Shown in pieces: positions 7,548 through 16,148 of a DNA stretch of 64,000 nucleotides (within the stretch, counting starts at the first letter, position 1; each line of letters opens with the position of its first letter). A program made the position numbers and the translations under genes. Source of the stretch: Qipengyuania flava (lineage in GTDB: Bacteria > Pseudomonadota > Alphaproteobacteria > Sphingomonadales > Sphingomonadaceae); assembly GCF_011762005.1 (NCBI RefSeq), contig NZ_JAASQU010000002.1, positions 620,001 through 684,000 of the forward strand. The letters run 5' to 3'. The notes below the pieces were generated by a model. The model had not been told where the DNA came from and ran no database searches. It saw only the letters and a list, made by a program, of their open reading frames with translations.

Positions 7548-8708
7548 TTACTTGCTGTTGCTGGCGAGCTGGGGTGCTCGCCGGATTTCTTCGAGAACAT
7601 TGGGAGCGGTCTCCAGGAAGGTACGCGGATTGACCGCGCGATTGTTGATTCGCACCTCGAAGTGGAGGTGCGGGCCGGTCGATCGGCCGGTATTGCCGAT
7701 AGCGCCGATCGTTGCTCCGGCGCCGACCTGCTGACCGACCTTCGCATCGAACCGCGACATGTGCGCATAGCGCGTCATCAGGCCGTTGCCATGGGTGATT
7801 TCCACCGTCTTGCCGTAGCCACCCTTCCAGCCGACGAAGCTGACGCGACCGGCAGATGCGGCACGGATCGGCGTCCCTACCGCCCCCTTGAAATCGAGCC
7901 CCTTGTGCATCGCGCCGCGACGGGTGAAGGGATCGCGGCGATAGCCGAAGCCGCTCGAAATCATGCTGATGTGCGCGGGGGTAACCTGCGGTACGCCCTC
8001 GAGCCCGCGTTCGAGCGCGTCCATCCGCGCGACCGAAAGGCCCAGGCGTTCGAACCGAGGATCGATCGTGCCGTCCGAATTGGTAGCCAGCTTTTCAAGC
8101 GGACCACCCATCGCGCCGCGCTCGGCATTGCGGATCATGCCGTCCGGGTCGAGACCCAGCTTGCGAAGTGCATTCGCGGCACGCTGCGAACGCCAGTCCG
8201 CATATTGAGTCAGGCCTTCGACGAGCGCCAGCTGGCGCGCTTCGATGCGAGCCAGCGCTGCCGCTTCGGGGAAAGCCGCGCTAACCTTCTCGACCGTCTC
8301 GGCGGCTTCGGTTGCACTTTCGCTGACGCTGCCGGCAACTTTCAGATCCTCGGGCAGGGCTTCGCCAATGACTTCGAGGAACTCCATCCGGCGGTTGAGG
8401 TCTTCCTTCACCGCGGCGATATCGTCGCCATAGGCATCGACACGCTCTTCGGCCGTGGCCACGCGCGCTTCGCGGTCGAGCAGAGAGAGCCGGTCGGCTT
8501 CGGCACGATATTGCGTCCAGCCCGCCATACCGACCGACGCAGTGCATACAGCCAACGCCGACAGGGCTAGCGCGGCGGCGGTCATCTGAAAACGCGATGA
8601 AAGAGTGATAAAGCGTACCTGGCCCTGCGAGCGCATGAAGAACTCACGCTCCGGAAACCAGCTTCGCACACGGCTCCCCCAGCCATTTGCGGCGATCTTG
8701 TTGCTCAA
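7548..8708 (-). CDS. M23-family metallopeptidase with N-terminal membrane anchor
   Basis: A 386-residue LytM-type peptidoglycan endopeptidase. A single hydrophobic segment near residues 43-64 anchors it in the inner membrane; a helical, coiled-coil-prone stalk follows (residues ~65-165). The catalytic domain has the zinc ligands in MHKGLDFKGAVGTP (H and D) and GPHLHFEVR (HxH), plus GFGYRRDPFTRRGAMH. The start is taken at TTG 8708, with AAGGGACGG upstream, because the WFPEREFFMRSQG block before the internal Met is a conserved feature as I recall it. ATG 8636 is the alternative. It precedes bactofilin on the same strand, and the pair probably controls local cell-wall hydrolysis and cell shape. 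Confidence 0.87.
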   Translation of the reverse strand: MSNKIAANGWGSRVRSWFPEREFFMRSQGQVRFITLSSRFQMTAAALALSALAVCTASVGMAGWTQYRAEADRLSLLDREARVATAEERVDAYGDDIAAVKEDLNRRMEFLEVIGEALPEDLKVAGSVSESATEAAETVEKVSAAFPEAAALARIEARQLALVEGLTQYADWRSQRAANALRKLGLDPDGMIRNAERGAMGGPLEKLATNSDGTIDPRFERLGLSVARMDALERGLEGVPQVTPAHISMISSGFGYRRDPFTRRGAMHKGLDFKGAVGTPIRAASAGRVSFVGWKGGYGKTVEITHGNGLMTRYAHMSRFDAKVGQQVGAGATIGAIGNTGRSTGPHLHFEVRINNRAVNPRTFLETAPNVLEEIRRAPQLASNSK

Positions 8709-8937
8709 AACGACCCGTCCCTTATGGTCTTTGACGTCCCGGGAAAGGCGCTACCAAAGGTTCCTTTCGAAATCGAATCGCGGTTCCCATAGAATCCATG
8801 AGTTGATGCTGGGACGGGACGAGTCGTTTTTGTACAATTCTTTCCGGCGATCAAAAATCGCGTCGGGCGTGATGGATATCAGTGCCACGGTAGAGGCCGC
8901 AACAGGAAAGGGGGCCGTAAGTCCTTGCTTGTAAACG

Positions 8938-9624
8938 ATGATTGAGCAGAGCGACATTGCGAAGACGGGCGGTAAGCGAATCGGGTTGCTCGGGGGCAGC
9001 TTCAATCCTGCCCATGGCGGGCATCGGCGGATATCGCTGTTCCTCCTGCGGGCGCTCGGGCTCGACGAGGTATGGTGGATGGTCAGTCCGGGCAATCCGC
9101 TGAAGCCCAGGGCGGGCATGGCCCCGCTCGGGGTACGGGTTCGCTCCGCGATGGCGCAGGCGCGCCGAGCGCCGATCCGTGTCACCGCCGTCGAACGCGA
9201 ACTGGGCACGCGCTATACCGTCGATACCTTGCGTGCGATCGAACGACGCTACCCGAAGCACCGGTTCGTTTGGCTGATGGGATCCGACAATCTTGCGCAG
9301 TTTCACCGGTGGCGCGACTGGCGCGGGATCGCACGTACGATGCCGATTGCGGTTGTCGCGCGGCCCGGCTATGATGGCGCTGCTGTCGCGAGCCCCGCGA
9401 TGGCCTGGCTGCGGCGCTTTTCGATGCCACTGTCCAGCTTTGTGAACGGGGGCGAATGGAGCGCGCCGGCACTGGTGACCTTGCGATTTGATCCGGACGA
9501 AAGATCGGCCACGGCCATACGCCGCGCCGATCCCGACTGGGCCTCACGCTTCGCCGGACCGCCTCCACGGGACCAACTGACGCATCGTTTGATACCGTCG
9601 GGTGGGGAAACCACCGCGCCATGA
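8938..9624 (+). CDS. nadD: nicotinate-nucleotide adenylyltransferase
   Basis: A 228-residue enzyme making nicotinate adenine dinucleotide from NaMN and ATP in NAD synthesis. The nucleotidyltransferase signature GGSFNPAHGGH near residue 19 holds the HxGH ATP site. WLMGSDNLAQFHRW is the substrate-binding region, and SATAIR near residue 205 is the counterpart of the ISSTxIR motif. The start is ATG 8938; no strong ribosome-binding site is close, but a purine-rich AGGAAAGGGGG lies ~25 bp upstream. It leads a same-strand run with rsfS and rlmH, a very common bacterial arrangement. Confidence 0.92.
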   Translation: MIEQSDIAKTGGKRIGLLGGSFNPAHGGHRRISLFLLRALGLDEVWWMVSPGNPLKPRAGMAPLGVRVRSAMAQARRAPIRVTAVERELGTRYTVDTLRAIERRYPKHRFVWLMGSDNLAQFHRWRDWRGIARTMPIAVVARPGYDGAAVASPAMAWLRRFSMPLSSFVNGGEWSAPALVTLRFDPDERSATAIRRADPDWASRFAGPPPRDQLTHRLIPSGGETTAP

Positions 9625-9681
9625 TGCGCGTTGTGTTCCTCATGGCCCGAGCCTTTCAATCCAGGAGTACCGCTTCCGCCT

Positions 9682-10101
9682 ATGACACAGGCGCATACCA
9701 ATCCGCCCGCATCCGGGACCGCTTCGGCACAGGTCGTCGACTTGGCTGACGCAACCACCGATCCGTTGCTCAAGCTCGTGTTGCAGCAGCTCGACGACGA
9801 CCAGGCGCAGGAGGTCGTCACCATCGATCTCGAAGGCAAGAGCTCGATCGCCGATCATATGGTGATCGCGTCGGGTCGCTCGACTCGCCAGGTAGCTGCG
9901 ATGGCGCAGAAGCTCGCCGAGAAGGTCAAGCAGGCCGGTTTCGGCCCGGTCAAGCTGGAAGGCTTGCCTGCGGCGGACTGGGTGCTGCTCGATGCGGGCG
10001 ATGTCGTCGTTCACCTGTTCCGCCCCGAAGTGCGCAGCTTCTACAATCTCGAACGCATGTGGGCGTTCGGCGATGCGCCCCCGGTGGCTGGCACCGCCTG
10101 A
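9682..10101 (+). CDS. rsfS: ribosome silencing factor RsfS
   Basis: A 139-residue RsfS/Iojap protein. It binds uL14 on the large ribosomal subunit and blocks subunit joining when nutrients are scarce. The conserved core is visible: DDQAQEVVTIDLEGKSSIAD, HMVIASGRSTRQV, WVLLDAGDVVVHLF and RSFYNLERMW. ATG 9682 is chosen over an upstream in-frame ATG at 9631 because GGAG lies just before it and the core starts shortly after. It sits between nadD and rlmH. Confidence 0.92.
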   Translation: MTQAHTNPPASGTASAQVVDLADATTDPLLKLVLQQLDDDQAQEVVTIDLEGKSSIADHMVIASGRSTRQVAAMAQKLAEKVKQAGFGPVKLEGLPAADWVLLDAGDVVVHLFRPEVRSFYNLERMWAFGDAPPVAGTA

Positions 10102-10149
10102 GGCCTCTCGGCCTCCGGTGAACCACGCCGTGGCCGAAGGGTCGATCGC

Positions 10150-10572
10150 GTGCTCCTCCACATTATTGCCCGCGGCAAGATCGCCCGCTCGCCCGAGGCT
10201 GAACTGGTCGCGCGCTATGAAAAGCGCCTGACCTGGCCCCTCAAGCTTACCGAACTGCCCGAGACCGGTGGGCGCGTTCCCGAACCGCAAACACCTTACA
10301 AGACGGTGTTGCTCGACGAACGAGGGCGCGATCTGCCCTCCGAAGAACTGGCCGCCATGCTCGAGCGGTGGCGCGATGACGGAATGCGTGAGTGCCGCTT
10401 CGTGCTGGGTGCAGCAGACGGACATTCGAAGGCAGAGCGCGCCGGGGCCGATCTGCTGCTTGCCTTTGGCCGTGCAACCTGGCCGCACCTCTTGGCGCGT
10501 GCGATGCTGGCGGAACAATTGTATCGTGCAACCACCATCATCGCCGGTCACCCCTATCATCGCAGCGGTTGA
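10150..10572 (+). CDS. rlmH: 23S rRNA (pseudouridine1915-N3)-methyltransferase RlmH
   Basis: A 140-residue SPOUT methyltransferase that methylates pseudouridine 1915 in helix 69 of 23S rRNA on the assembled ribosome. The start is GTG 10150. The knotted SAM site is seen as RFVLGAADGHS and LLAFGRATWPHLLARAMLAE, and the family C-terminus GHPYHR is intact. It follows rsfS by 48 bp and is followed 17 bp later by the EnvC-like gene. Confidence 0.93.
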   Translation: MLLHIIARGKIARSPEAELVARYEKRLTWPLKLTELPETGGRVPEPQTPYKTVLLDERGRDLPSEELAAMLERWRDDGMRECRFVLGAADGHSKAERAGADLLLAFGRATWPHLLARAMLAEQLYRATTIIAGHPYHRSG

Positions 10573-10589
10573 TCGGGCAGGTATCCGCC

Positions 10590-11798
10590 ATGCGCCGCCA
10601 CGCCGCCATCGCCGCACTTGCCGCAGCCGCCGTGCTGTGCCTGCCCGCGATCGCGCAGGCGCCGGCACAGATCGAGACGACCGAAGACGCCCGCGCCGCA
10701 TTGGATGCCGCGCGCCAGCAACAGCGCAATGCGCGCGCGCGCGGTGAGAAGCTGGAGCGGCAGGCTGCGGCGTCGCGCGAGGCGGCGGCGAAGGCCCGCG
10801 CCGAAACCGCGGCGTTGGCTGCGCGTGTCCAGCAGGCCGAGGCGGGTGTTGCTGCGGCGGAGGCCGCCCTGGCCCTAGCCAATCGCGAACGCCGGAAGCT
10901 TGATCGCCGCCTGGCGCAGCGCCGCACCCCGCTGGTGCAACTTACCGGGGCATTGCAATCGATGTCGCGCCGGCCACTCGCGCTTTCGGCGCTACAATCG
11001 GGGTCCTTGCGCGACCTCGTCTATACCCGAGCGCTGCTCGACAGCACGATTCCCGTCGTGCGCCAACGGACTGCGGCCTTGCGCCAAGAGCTCGATCGCG
11101 CTCGCGAACTCGAGAGCGAGGCGCGCGCTGCGCTGGTGCAACGCCGCGATAGCGAAGCCGTCCTGCTGCAGCGGCGCCGGCAATTGGTTGCCCGCGCCGC
11201 ACAGGAACGGCTCAAGGCCCAGCAGGCTGCGGGTGGGGCGGATCGCGAGGCGCAACGCGCACTGGTACTGGCCGAGCAGGCGCTCGATCTCGACCAGCTT
11301 GTCGGACAGCTCGAGGCTGCCGGGTCGCTTCGCCAGCAACTCGCTGCCTTGCCCGGCCCCTTGATGCGCCCGGCCGACCCGACCGCCGCGCGTCCATCGG
11401 CTGTCCCTGAGCCCCTGCCCAGCGAAACCGCCCCTCCTTCGAGATACCAGCTCCCCGTCGAAGGCGAAATCGCCACCGGCTTCGGCGAAATCGGGCCAAG
11501 CGGTCAGCGGCAGGCGGGGATTGCACTGCTTGCGCGCGAACGGGGACAAGTGGTCGCTCCGGCGCATGGGAGGATCGTCTTCGCCGGTCCTTATCGCGGT
11601 TACGGGCGGATTGTGATCGTCGAACACGACAATGGCTGGACCAGTCTGGTTACCGGCATGGGCGCCCTCGACGTTGCGGTCGGCCAGACCATTTCAGCGG
11701 GATCCCCGATCGGCCGCGCTCCAGCGGCGGGCGGTGCGATCGCGCTCGAACTGCGGCAGGATGGCAATCCGGTCAATCCGCTCGACTATCTGGGTTAG
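10590..11798 (+). CDS. EnvC-like murein hydrolase activator (degenerate M23 domain)
   Basis: A 402-residue secreted protein. It has a signal peptide (MRRHAAIAALAAAAVLCLPAIAQA), a long Arg/Ala/Glu/Gln-rich coiled coil (residues ~25-235), a Pro-rich linker and a C-terminal LytM/M23 fold. The M23 domain lacks the zinc ligands: the HxGxD position reads QAGIALLA and the HxH position reads IALELRQ. That matches E. coli EnvC, which activates periplasmic amidases instead of cutting peptidoglycan itself. It is expected at the division site with FtsEX. It lies directly upstream of ctpA, a frequent pairing in alphaproteobacteria. Confidence 0.87.
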   Translation: MRRHAAIAALAAAAVLCLPAIAQAPAQIETTEDARAALDAARQQQRNARARGEKLERQAAASREAAAKARAETAALAARVQQAEAGVAAAEAALALANRERRKLDRRLAQRRTPLVQLTGALQSMSRRPLALSALQSGSLRDLVYTRALLDSTIPVVRQRTAALRQELDRARELESEARAALVQRRDSEAVLLQRRRQLVARAAQERLKAQQAAGGADREAQRALVLAEQALDLDQLVGQLEAAGSLRQQLAALPGPLMRPADPTAARPSAVPEPLPSETAPPSRYQLPVEGEIATGFGEIGPSGQRQAGIALLARERGQVVAPAHGRIVFAGPYRGYGRIVIVEHDNGWTSLVTGMGALDVAVGQTISAGSPIGRAPAAGGAIALELRQDGNPVNPLDYLG

Positions 11799-11902
11799 CC
11801 ATCGGTCGATAGGCGGGCTGCCGGCGGGCACCAAACATGCTCATCTGGCATTAACCGCGTGCAGGCGATAGATTGGCCGCGCTCAAAGGAGTCCCGCAAC
11901 GC

Positions 11903-13243
11903 ATGAAATTCGCCGCTCTCGCCCGTTCGGCCGCATTGGTCACCGCAGTCGCGCTCATTCCCGCGACCACTGCCAGCCTAGCACAGGTCGAAGGCCGCGC
12001 CGGGCCTGAGTTCGCCAAGGTGCTGGCGGTCTATCAGCGCATAAAGGCCAGCTACGTCGAACCGGTCGAGGACGAGACGCTCATGCGTGGCATGATCGAC
12101 GGCATGTTGTCCGCGCTCGATCCGCATTCGGGGTATCTCGACGGCAGCGATCTGCAGCGGCTCGAAACGATGATCGACGGCAATTATTCGGGGCTCGGCC
12201 TGTCGGTCGTTGCCGAGGATGGCGCGGTCAAGGTGATCTCGCCCTTCCGCGGTAGCCCGGCCGACAAGATGGGCATCAAGGCGGGTGACTTCATCACCCA
12301 TCTCGACGGTCGGCTGATCGTCGGCCAGACGCTCGACGAATCGGTGGCGCAAATGCGCGGGCGCGAAGGCACCTCGATCCAGCTCACGATATTCCGCCCG
12401 GGACGCGACGAACCCTTCGATCTCGACGTGACCCGCGGTGTGATCGAACTCGAACCGGTCACTTGGGAATTGCACGAGGGCAATATCGGCCACATCATGG
12501 TCAATGAGTTCTCGCGCGATGTCGGTAGCGACGTGTTCTCTGCCTGGGAGGCGCTCAAGGGCGAAGCCAGCGGGCGGGTTGCCGGTCTGGTGCTCGATCT
12601 GCGTTCGAATCCCGGTGGTTCGCTCGACGAGGCGGTTGCCCTGTCTGACCTGTTCCTGACCGAGGGGCGGATCGTTTCGCAGCGCGGCCGTGCGAGGGGC
12701 GAGAACATCGCTTACGATGCGGAAACCGTCTTCCGTGGCGATATCGCTTCGGGCCTGCCCATCGTCGTGCTGATCGATGCCGGTTCTGCCTCAGCGTCGG
12801 AAATCGTTGCCGGCGCGTTGCAGGACCATCGTCGCGCAGTGGTGATGGGTGAGCGCAGTTTCGGCAAAGGCAGCGTCCAGTCGCTGCTCCCCTTGGGCCG
12901 CGATGCGGCGCTCAAGCTCACCACGGCGCGCTACTACACGCCGGCTGGCCATTCGGTCCAGGAGGGCGGAATCGATCCCGATATCACCGTCCCTCAGCTG
13001 TCCGATCCCGATCTCGCCAAACGGGCGCGTTTCCAGATGCGCGAATCCGACCTGCGCGGACATCTGGTCAACGAGCTTGGCCTTGCCGATGACGCGGTGG
13101 AGAAGGACTCGCGCGATGATCCGCGCTTCCAGCAAACCGCCGACGAGCTGAAAGCCAAGGGCATCGAGGATTTCCAGCTGCATTACGCGCTCGATACGCT
13201 GCGGCGGACGAGCCCCAAGAACATTGCCGCGCGCACCAAATAG
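11903..13243 (+). CDS. ctpA: S41-family C-terminal processing peptidase
   Basis: A 446-residue periplasmic tail-specific protease. It has a signal peptide (residues 1-~27), then a PDZ domain (GLGLSVVAEDGAVKVISPF...GIKAGDFITHLDG) and the S41 protease core. LVLDLRSNPGGSLDEAV precedes the catalytic Ser in GSASASEIVAGAL, and the catalytic Lys is in SFGKGSVQ. These enzymes process or remove periplasmic and outer-membrane proteins, including peptidoglycan hydrolases, which suits its position after the EnvC-like gene. ATG 11903 is chosen because AAAGGAG lies ~10 bp upstream. A TTAACC motif lies about 50 bp before the start. Confidence 0.92.
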   Translation: MKFAALARSAALVTAVALIPATTASLAQVEGRAGPEFAKVLAVYQRIKASYVEPVEDETLMRGMIDGMLSALDPHSGYLDGSDLQRLETMIDGNYSGLGLSVVAEDGAVKVISPFRGSPADKMGIKAGDFITHLDGRLIVGQTLDESVAQMRGREGTSIQLTIFRPGRDEPFDLDVTRGVIELEPVTWELHEGNIGHIMVNEFSRDVGSDVFSAWEALKGEASGRVAGLVLDLRSNPGGSLDEAVALSDLFLTEGRIVSQRGRARGENIAYDAETVFRGDIASGLPIVVLIDAGSASASEIVAGALQDHRRAVVMGERSFGKGSVQSLLPLGRDAALKLTTARYYTPAGHSVQEGGIDPDITVPQLSDPDLAKRARFQMRESDLRGHLVNELGLADDAVEKDSRDDPRFQQTADELKAKGIEDFQLHYALDTLRRTSPKNIAARTK

Positions 13244-13258
13244 GCTAGATCGCCGGTT

Positions 13259-13735
13259 ATGACGCTTTCGCCGCCTGCCCGTTTAGCGCGCATTCTCGCA
13301 CTCGCCGTTCCCGCGCTGCTGCTGGGCGGCGCCTATCTGTCGCAATACGGGTTTGGCCTGTACCCGTGCGAGATGTGCTGGTGGCAACGCTGGCCGCATT
13401 TCGCAGCGGTAGGGCTGGCTTTGCTGGCCTATGTGAGCCCGCCGGCGCGATTCTGGACTGCTCTGGCGGCATTGGCGATCGTGACCTCGGGAGCGATCGG
13501 GCTGTTCCACGCAGGCGTCGAATACGGCTGGTGGCCGGGCATTACCTCTTGCGCGTTGGTTGCCGGCAACGGATCCGGCAACGCACTCGAGGATATCATG
13601 AATACCCCGCTGGTCCGCTGCGACCAGCCAGCATGGACGCTGTTCGGCATCAGCCTCGCAGGTTACAACTTTCTCGTCTCGTCCGCTGCCGGACTGGCCA
13701 TCGGTCGCTTGCTGATGAAGGATCGTCGCGCATGA
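13259..13735 (+). CDS. dsbB: disulfide bond formation protein B
   Basis: A 158-residue inner-membrane protein with four predicted membrane helices that passes electrons from DsbA to quinones. The quinone-proximal pair is in YPCEMCWWQRWPH and the second periplasmic pair is one Cys in GITSCALV and one in LVRCDQPAW, so all four essential cysteines are present. It lies 15 bp after ctpA and overlaps coq7 through ATGA. The neighbouring ubiquinone-synthesis gene fits its need for quinone. Confidence 0.88.
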   Translation: MTLSPPARLARILALAVPALLLGGAYLSQYGFGLYPCEMCWWQRWPHFAAVGLALLAYVSPPARFWTALAALAIVTSGAIGLFHAGVEYGWWPGITSCALVAGNGSGNALEDIMNTPLVRCDQPAWTLFGISLAGYNFLVSSAAGLAIGRLLMKDRRA

Positions 13736-14259
13736 CCAAGGTACCCGATCACATTGCCCGCATGATCCGCGTCGACCAGGCAGGCGAATTTGGCGCGACC
13801 CGGATCTATGCCGGGCAGCTCGCCGTGATGGGTGATCGCGGCCCCGATTCGGCCGAGATCGCCGGCATGGCCGAGCAGGAGGCGGGGCATCGGGCGAAAT
13901 TCGATGCACTCATGGCGCGGCGCGGAGTGCGGCCAACCGCCCTGCAACCGTTCTGGGATCGGGCAGGTTTCGCGCTGGGCGCGGTGACTGCGCTGATCGG
14001 TCCCGAAGCGGCGATGGCCTGCACCGCCGCGGTCGAAACCGAGATCGACGATCACTATTCACGCCAGCTCGACCAGTTGGAAGCCAGCGGCGAAGATCCT
14101 GAACTCGCGGCGATGATCGAGGAGTTTCGCGAAGACGAGCGCGAACATCGCGACGCCGCACTGGCGGCTGGCGCGGAGCGTGCACCGGCCTATCCGCTGC
14201 TGTTGGGCCTGATTCGCATCGGGTGCCGCGCGGCAATCCGCATCTCCGAGCGCGTATGA
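13732..14259 (+). CDS. coq7: demethoxyubiquinone hydroxylase Coq7
   Basis: A 175-residue carboxylate-bridged di-iron monooxygenase that performs a late ring hydroxylation in ubiquinone synthesis. The duplicated iron-binding motifs are visible: Glu in QAGEFGATRIY, E..H in EQEAGHRAKFD, Glu in AVETEIDDHY, and E..H in REDEREHRD. The start is ATG 13732, whose ATGA contains the dsbB stop. The reading frame is open far upstream but that part is dsbB in another frame. It appears to end the nadD-to-coq7 gene run. Confidence 0.9.
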   Translation: MTKVPDHIARMIRVDQAGEFGATRIYAGQLAVMGDRGPDSAEIAGMAEQEAGHRAKFDALMARRGVRPTALQPFWDRAGFALGAVTALIGPEAAMACTAAVETEIDDHYSRQLDQLEASGEDPELAAMIEEFREDEREHRDAALAAGAERAPAYPLLLGLIRIGCRAAIRISERV

Positions 14260-14350
14260 CGGGAACAGGCGCCCTCCCGCTACGCTTCAGCACCAGTTCA
14301 GCGCGTCGGGCGCCATGTGGAATGTACCGTTCAGCCCCAAGAGGATGACC

Positions 14351-14914
14351 ATGCCGAAACCACTTCTCGCTCTCGCCAGCCTTGCACTGGCCATGCCGGC
14401 TGCGGCGTTCGCTCAGGATGCCGACGAGGCCGCGGACGACAGCTACAATATGGTCATTGTCTATGGCGACGACGAATGCCCGCAGAGCACGACCGACCAG
14501 ATCGTGGTGTGCGCGCGCAAGGCGGAGAACGAACGATTCCGCATCCCCGAAAACCTGCGTTTCTCCGAAAGCCCGGAGAACCAGTCTTGGGCGGAGCGGG
14601 TCGAACGGTTCGAGATGGTCGGCGCCTTCGGCACCATGTCGTGCTCGCCGACCGGCGCGGGCGGATTTACCGGCTGCACCCAGCAGATGATCAATGATGC
14701 CTATGCTGACAAGGCGAATGACGCGGGTGTCCGCTTCGGCGAGATTATCGCCGCCGAACGCGCCAAGCGCCTCGCGACGATTGATGAAGATGCCGCCGCC
14801 GAACAGGAGCGCGTCGAGATGATCGAGCGTGAGTATATGGAGCGGCTCGAGCGTGAACGCGCGGCGGAGACGCCCGATGAGCAGTCGCTCCCGCAACCCG
14901 CCGATCCCGAATAG
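14351..14914 (+). CDS. secreted protein of unknown function
   Basis: A 187-residue protein not assigned to a family. It has a clear signal peptide (MPKPLLALASLALAMPAAAFAQ). The mature part contains four cysteines, at DDECPQ, IVVCARKA, TMSCSPT and FTGCTQ, which could form two periplasmic disulfides. An Arg/Pro block NERFRIPENLRF follows the second Cys. The last ~60 residues are a charged helix rich in Glu and Arg. ATG 14351 has AAGAGG 6 bp upstream; ATG 14345 is the alternative. The stop is 40 bp before wecB, but nothing ties it functionally to that gene. Confidence 0.72.
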   Translation: MPKPLLALASLALAMPAAAFAQDADEAADDSYNMVIVYGDDECPQSTTDQIVVCARKAENERFRIPENLRFSESPENQSWAERVERFEMVGAFGTMSCSPTGAGGFTGCTQQMINDAYADKANDAGVRFGEIIAAERAKRLATIDEDAAAEQERVEMIEREYMERLERERAAETPDEQSLPQPADPE

Positions 14915-14927
14915 GGTCTATCGGCGC

Positions 14928-14935
14928 TTAACCAT
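14928..14935 (+). promoter_or_regulatory. CtrA-like half site upstream of wecB
   Basis: TTAACCAT matches the CtrA half-site known from Caulobacter and lies 20 bp before the wecB start. Only one half of the TTAA-N7-TTAA motif is present, so chance is possible. Confidence 0.3.
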
Positions 14936-14954
14936 TTGCCGCTAGATCGCGGAC

Positions 14955-16094
14955 ATGGCCGCGCCCTTGAAGATTCTCACCGTGTTCGGGACGCGTCCCG
15001 AAGCGATCAAGCTGTTTCCGCTGATCCACGCCCTCGATGCCGATCCGCGGTTCGACAGTCGGGTGTGCATTTCGGCACAGCACCGCGAGATGCTCGATCA
15101 GGTCCTATCGATCGCAAAGGTAGTTCCCGACTACGATCTCGACTTGATGACACCGGGCCAATCGCTCGACGCGCTGACCGCCCGTGCGCTGGTGGAGATC
15201 GGCAGGGTGCTGGACGACGAACGGCCCGATTGGGTGGTGGTGCAGGGCGATACGACCACGGTGATGGCGGGCGCAATCGCGGCTTATTACCGCAAGATTC
15301 CCGTCTGCCATGTCGAGGCGGGACTCCGCAGCGGCGACATTTACCAGCCATGGCCAGAGGAGGTGAACCGCCGCGTCGTGGGCAGTTTCGCCGCGCTGCA
15401 CTGCGCCCCGACGCCGACCGCACGCGAGGCATTGCTCCGTGAGAATGTCGCGGCCGATAGCGTCCATGTCACGGGCAATACGGTGATCGACGCGCTGCAT
15501 TGGGTTACCCGCCGGATCGAACAGGACCCCCAACTCGCGTCAGGGCTGGGGGACATCGAAAAGCGTTTCGCGGGCCGTCGAATAGTCGGGGTGACGAGCC
15601 ACCGCCGCGAGAACTTCGGCGACGGAATGTCTTCTATCGCCAATGCGGTTAAAAAGATCGCCTTGCGAGATGACGTAGGGGTTATTTTCCCCGTGCACCT
15701 CAATCCCAATGTGCGCTCGGTCATGCAAGCTGCGCTTGGCGATCTCGACAATGTCGCGCTGATCGAGCCGCTGGATTATCCGCATTTCGCGCGGTTGCTC
15801 GATATCTGCCACCTGATGCTGACAGACAGCGGCGGGGTGCAGGAGGAGGCGCCTGCGCTCGGCAAACCGGTACTCGTCATGCGCGAAACCACCGAAAGGC
15901 CGGAAGGTGTGGCGGCGGGAACCGCGCGGCTCGTCGGCACCGAGAGCGACGCGATCGTGCGCGAATGCATGCGCTTGCTCGATGACGAAGCTGCCTATGC
16001 GGATATGGCACGTGCGCACAATCCATTCGGCGATGGCAGGTCGGCGGGCCGCATCGCCGACCTTCTGGCCGGCGAACGAGGCGCGTTACTGTAA
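14955..16094 (+). CDS. wecB: UDP-N-acetylglucosamine 2-epimerase (non-hydrolysing)
   Basis: A 379-residue GT-B-fold epimerase that converts UDP-GlcNAc to UDP-ManNAc. It has VFGTRPEAIKLFPLI at the N-terminus, CHVEAGLRSG in the middle, the conserved THRREN-type motif SHRRENFGDG, and the UDP-binding TDSGGVQEEAPALGKP with RETTERPEG. The length is normal. It is followed 54 bp later by wecC, so together they give UDP-N-acetylmannosaminuronic acid, a precursor for capsule or other surface polysaccharides. Confidence 0.92.
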   Translation: MAAPLKILTVFGTRPEAIKLFPLIHALDADPRFDSRVCISAQHREMLDQVLSIAKVVPDYDLDLMTPGQSLDALTARALVEIGRVLDDERPDWVVVQGDTTTVMAGAIAAYYRKIPVCHVEAGLRSGDIYQPWPEEVNRRVVGSFAALHCAPTPTAREALLRENVAADSVHVTGNTVIDALHWVTRRIEQDPQLASGLGDIEKRFAGRRIVGVTSHRRENFGDGMSSIANAVKKIALRDDVGVIFPVHLNPNVRSVMQAALGDLDNVALIEPLDYPHFARLLDICHLMLTDSGGVQEEAPALGKPVLVMRETTERPEGVAAGTARLVGTESDAIVRECMRLLDDEAAYADMARAHNPFGDGRSAGRIADLLAGERGALL

Positions 16095-16148
16095 AATTTA
16101 CCGACACGCGCTAGAGCGGGCGAAAACAAGTTCAGGGACCAGTTCTAC

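Noticed and set aside
8709-8937. Imperfect repeat AACGACCCGTCCC/GGGACGGGACGAGTCGTT in the M23-nadD gap
   Set aside because: The arms need a four-base insertion to align and lie ~100 bp apart; this is too weak to call an element.
14262-14286. GGAAC-N16-CGCT before the secreted four-cysteine protein, resembling an EcfG promoter
   Set aside because: The second box has CGCT instead of CGTT, changing a conserved T, so I do not call it.
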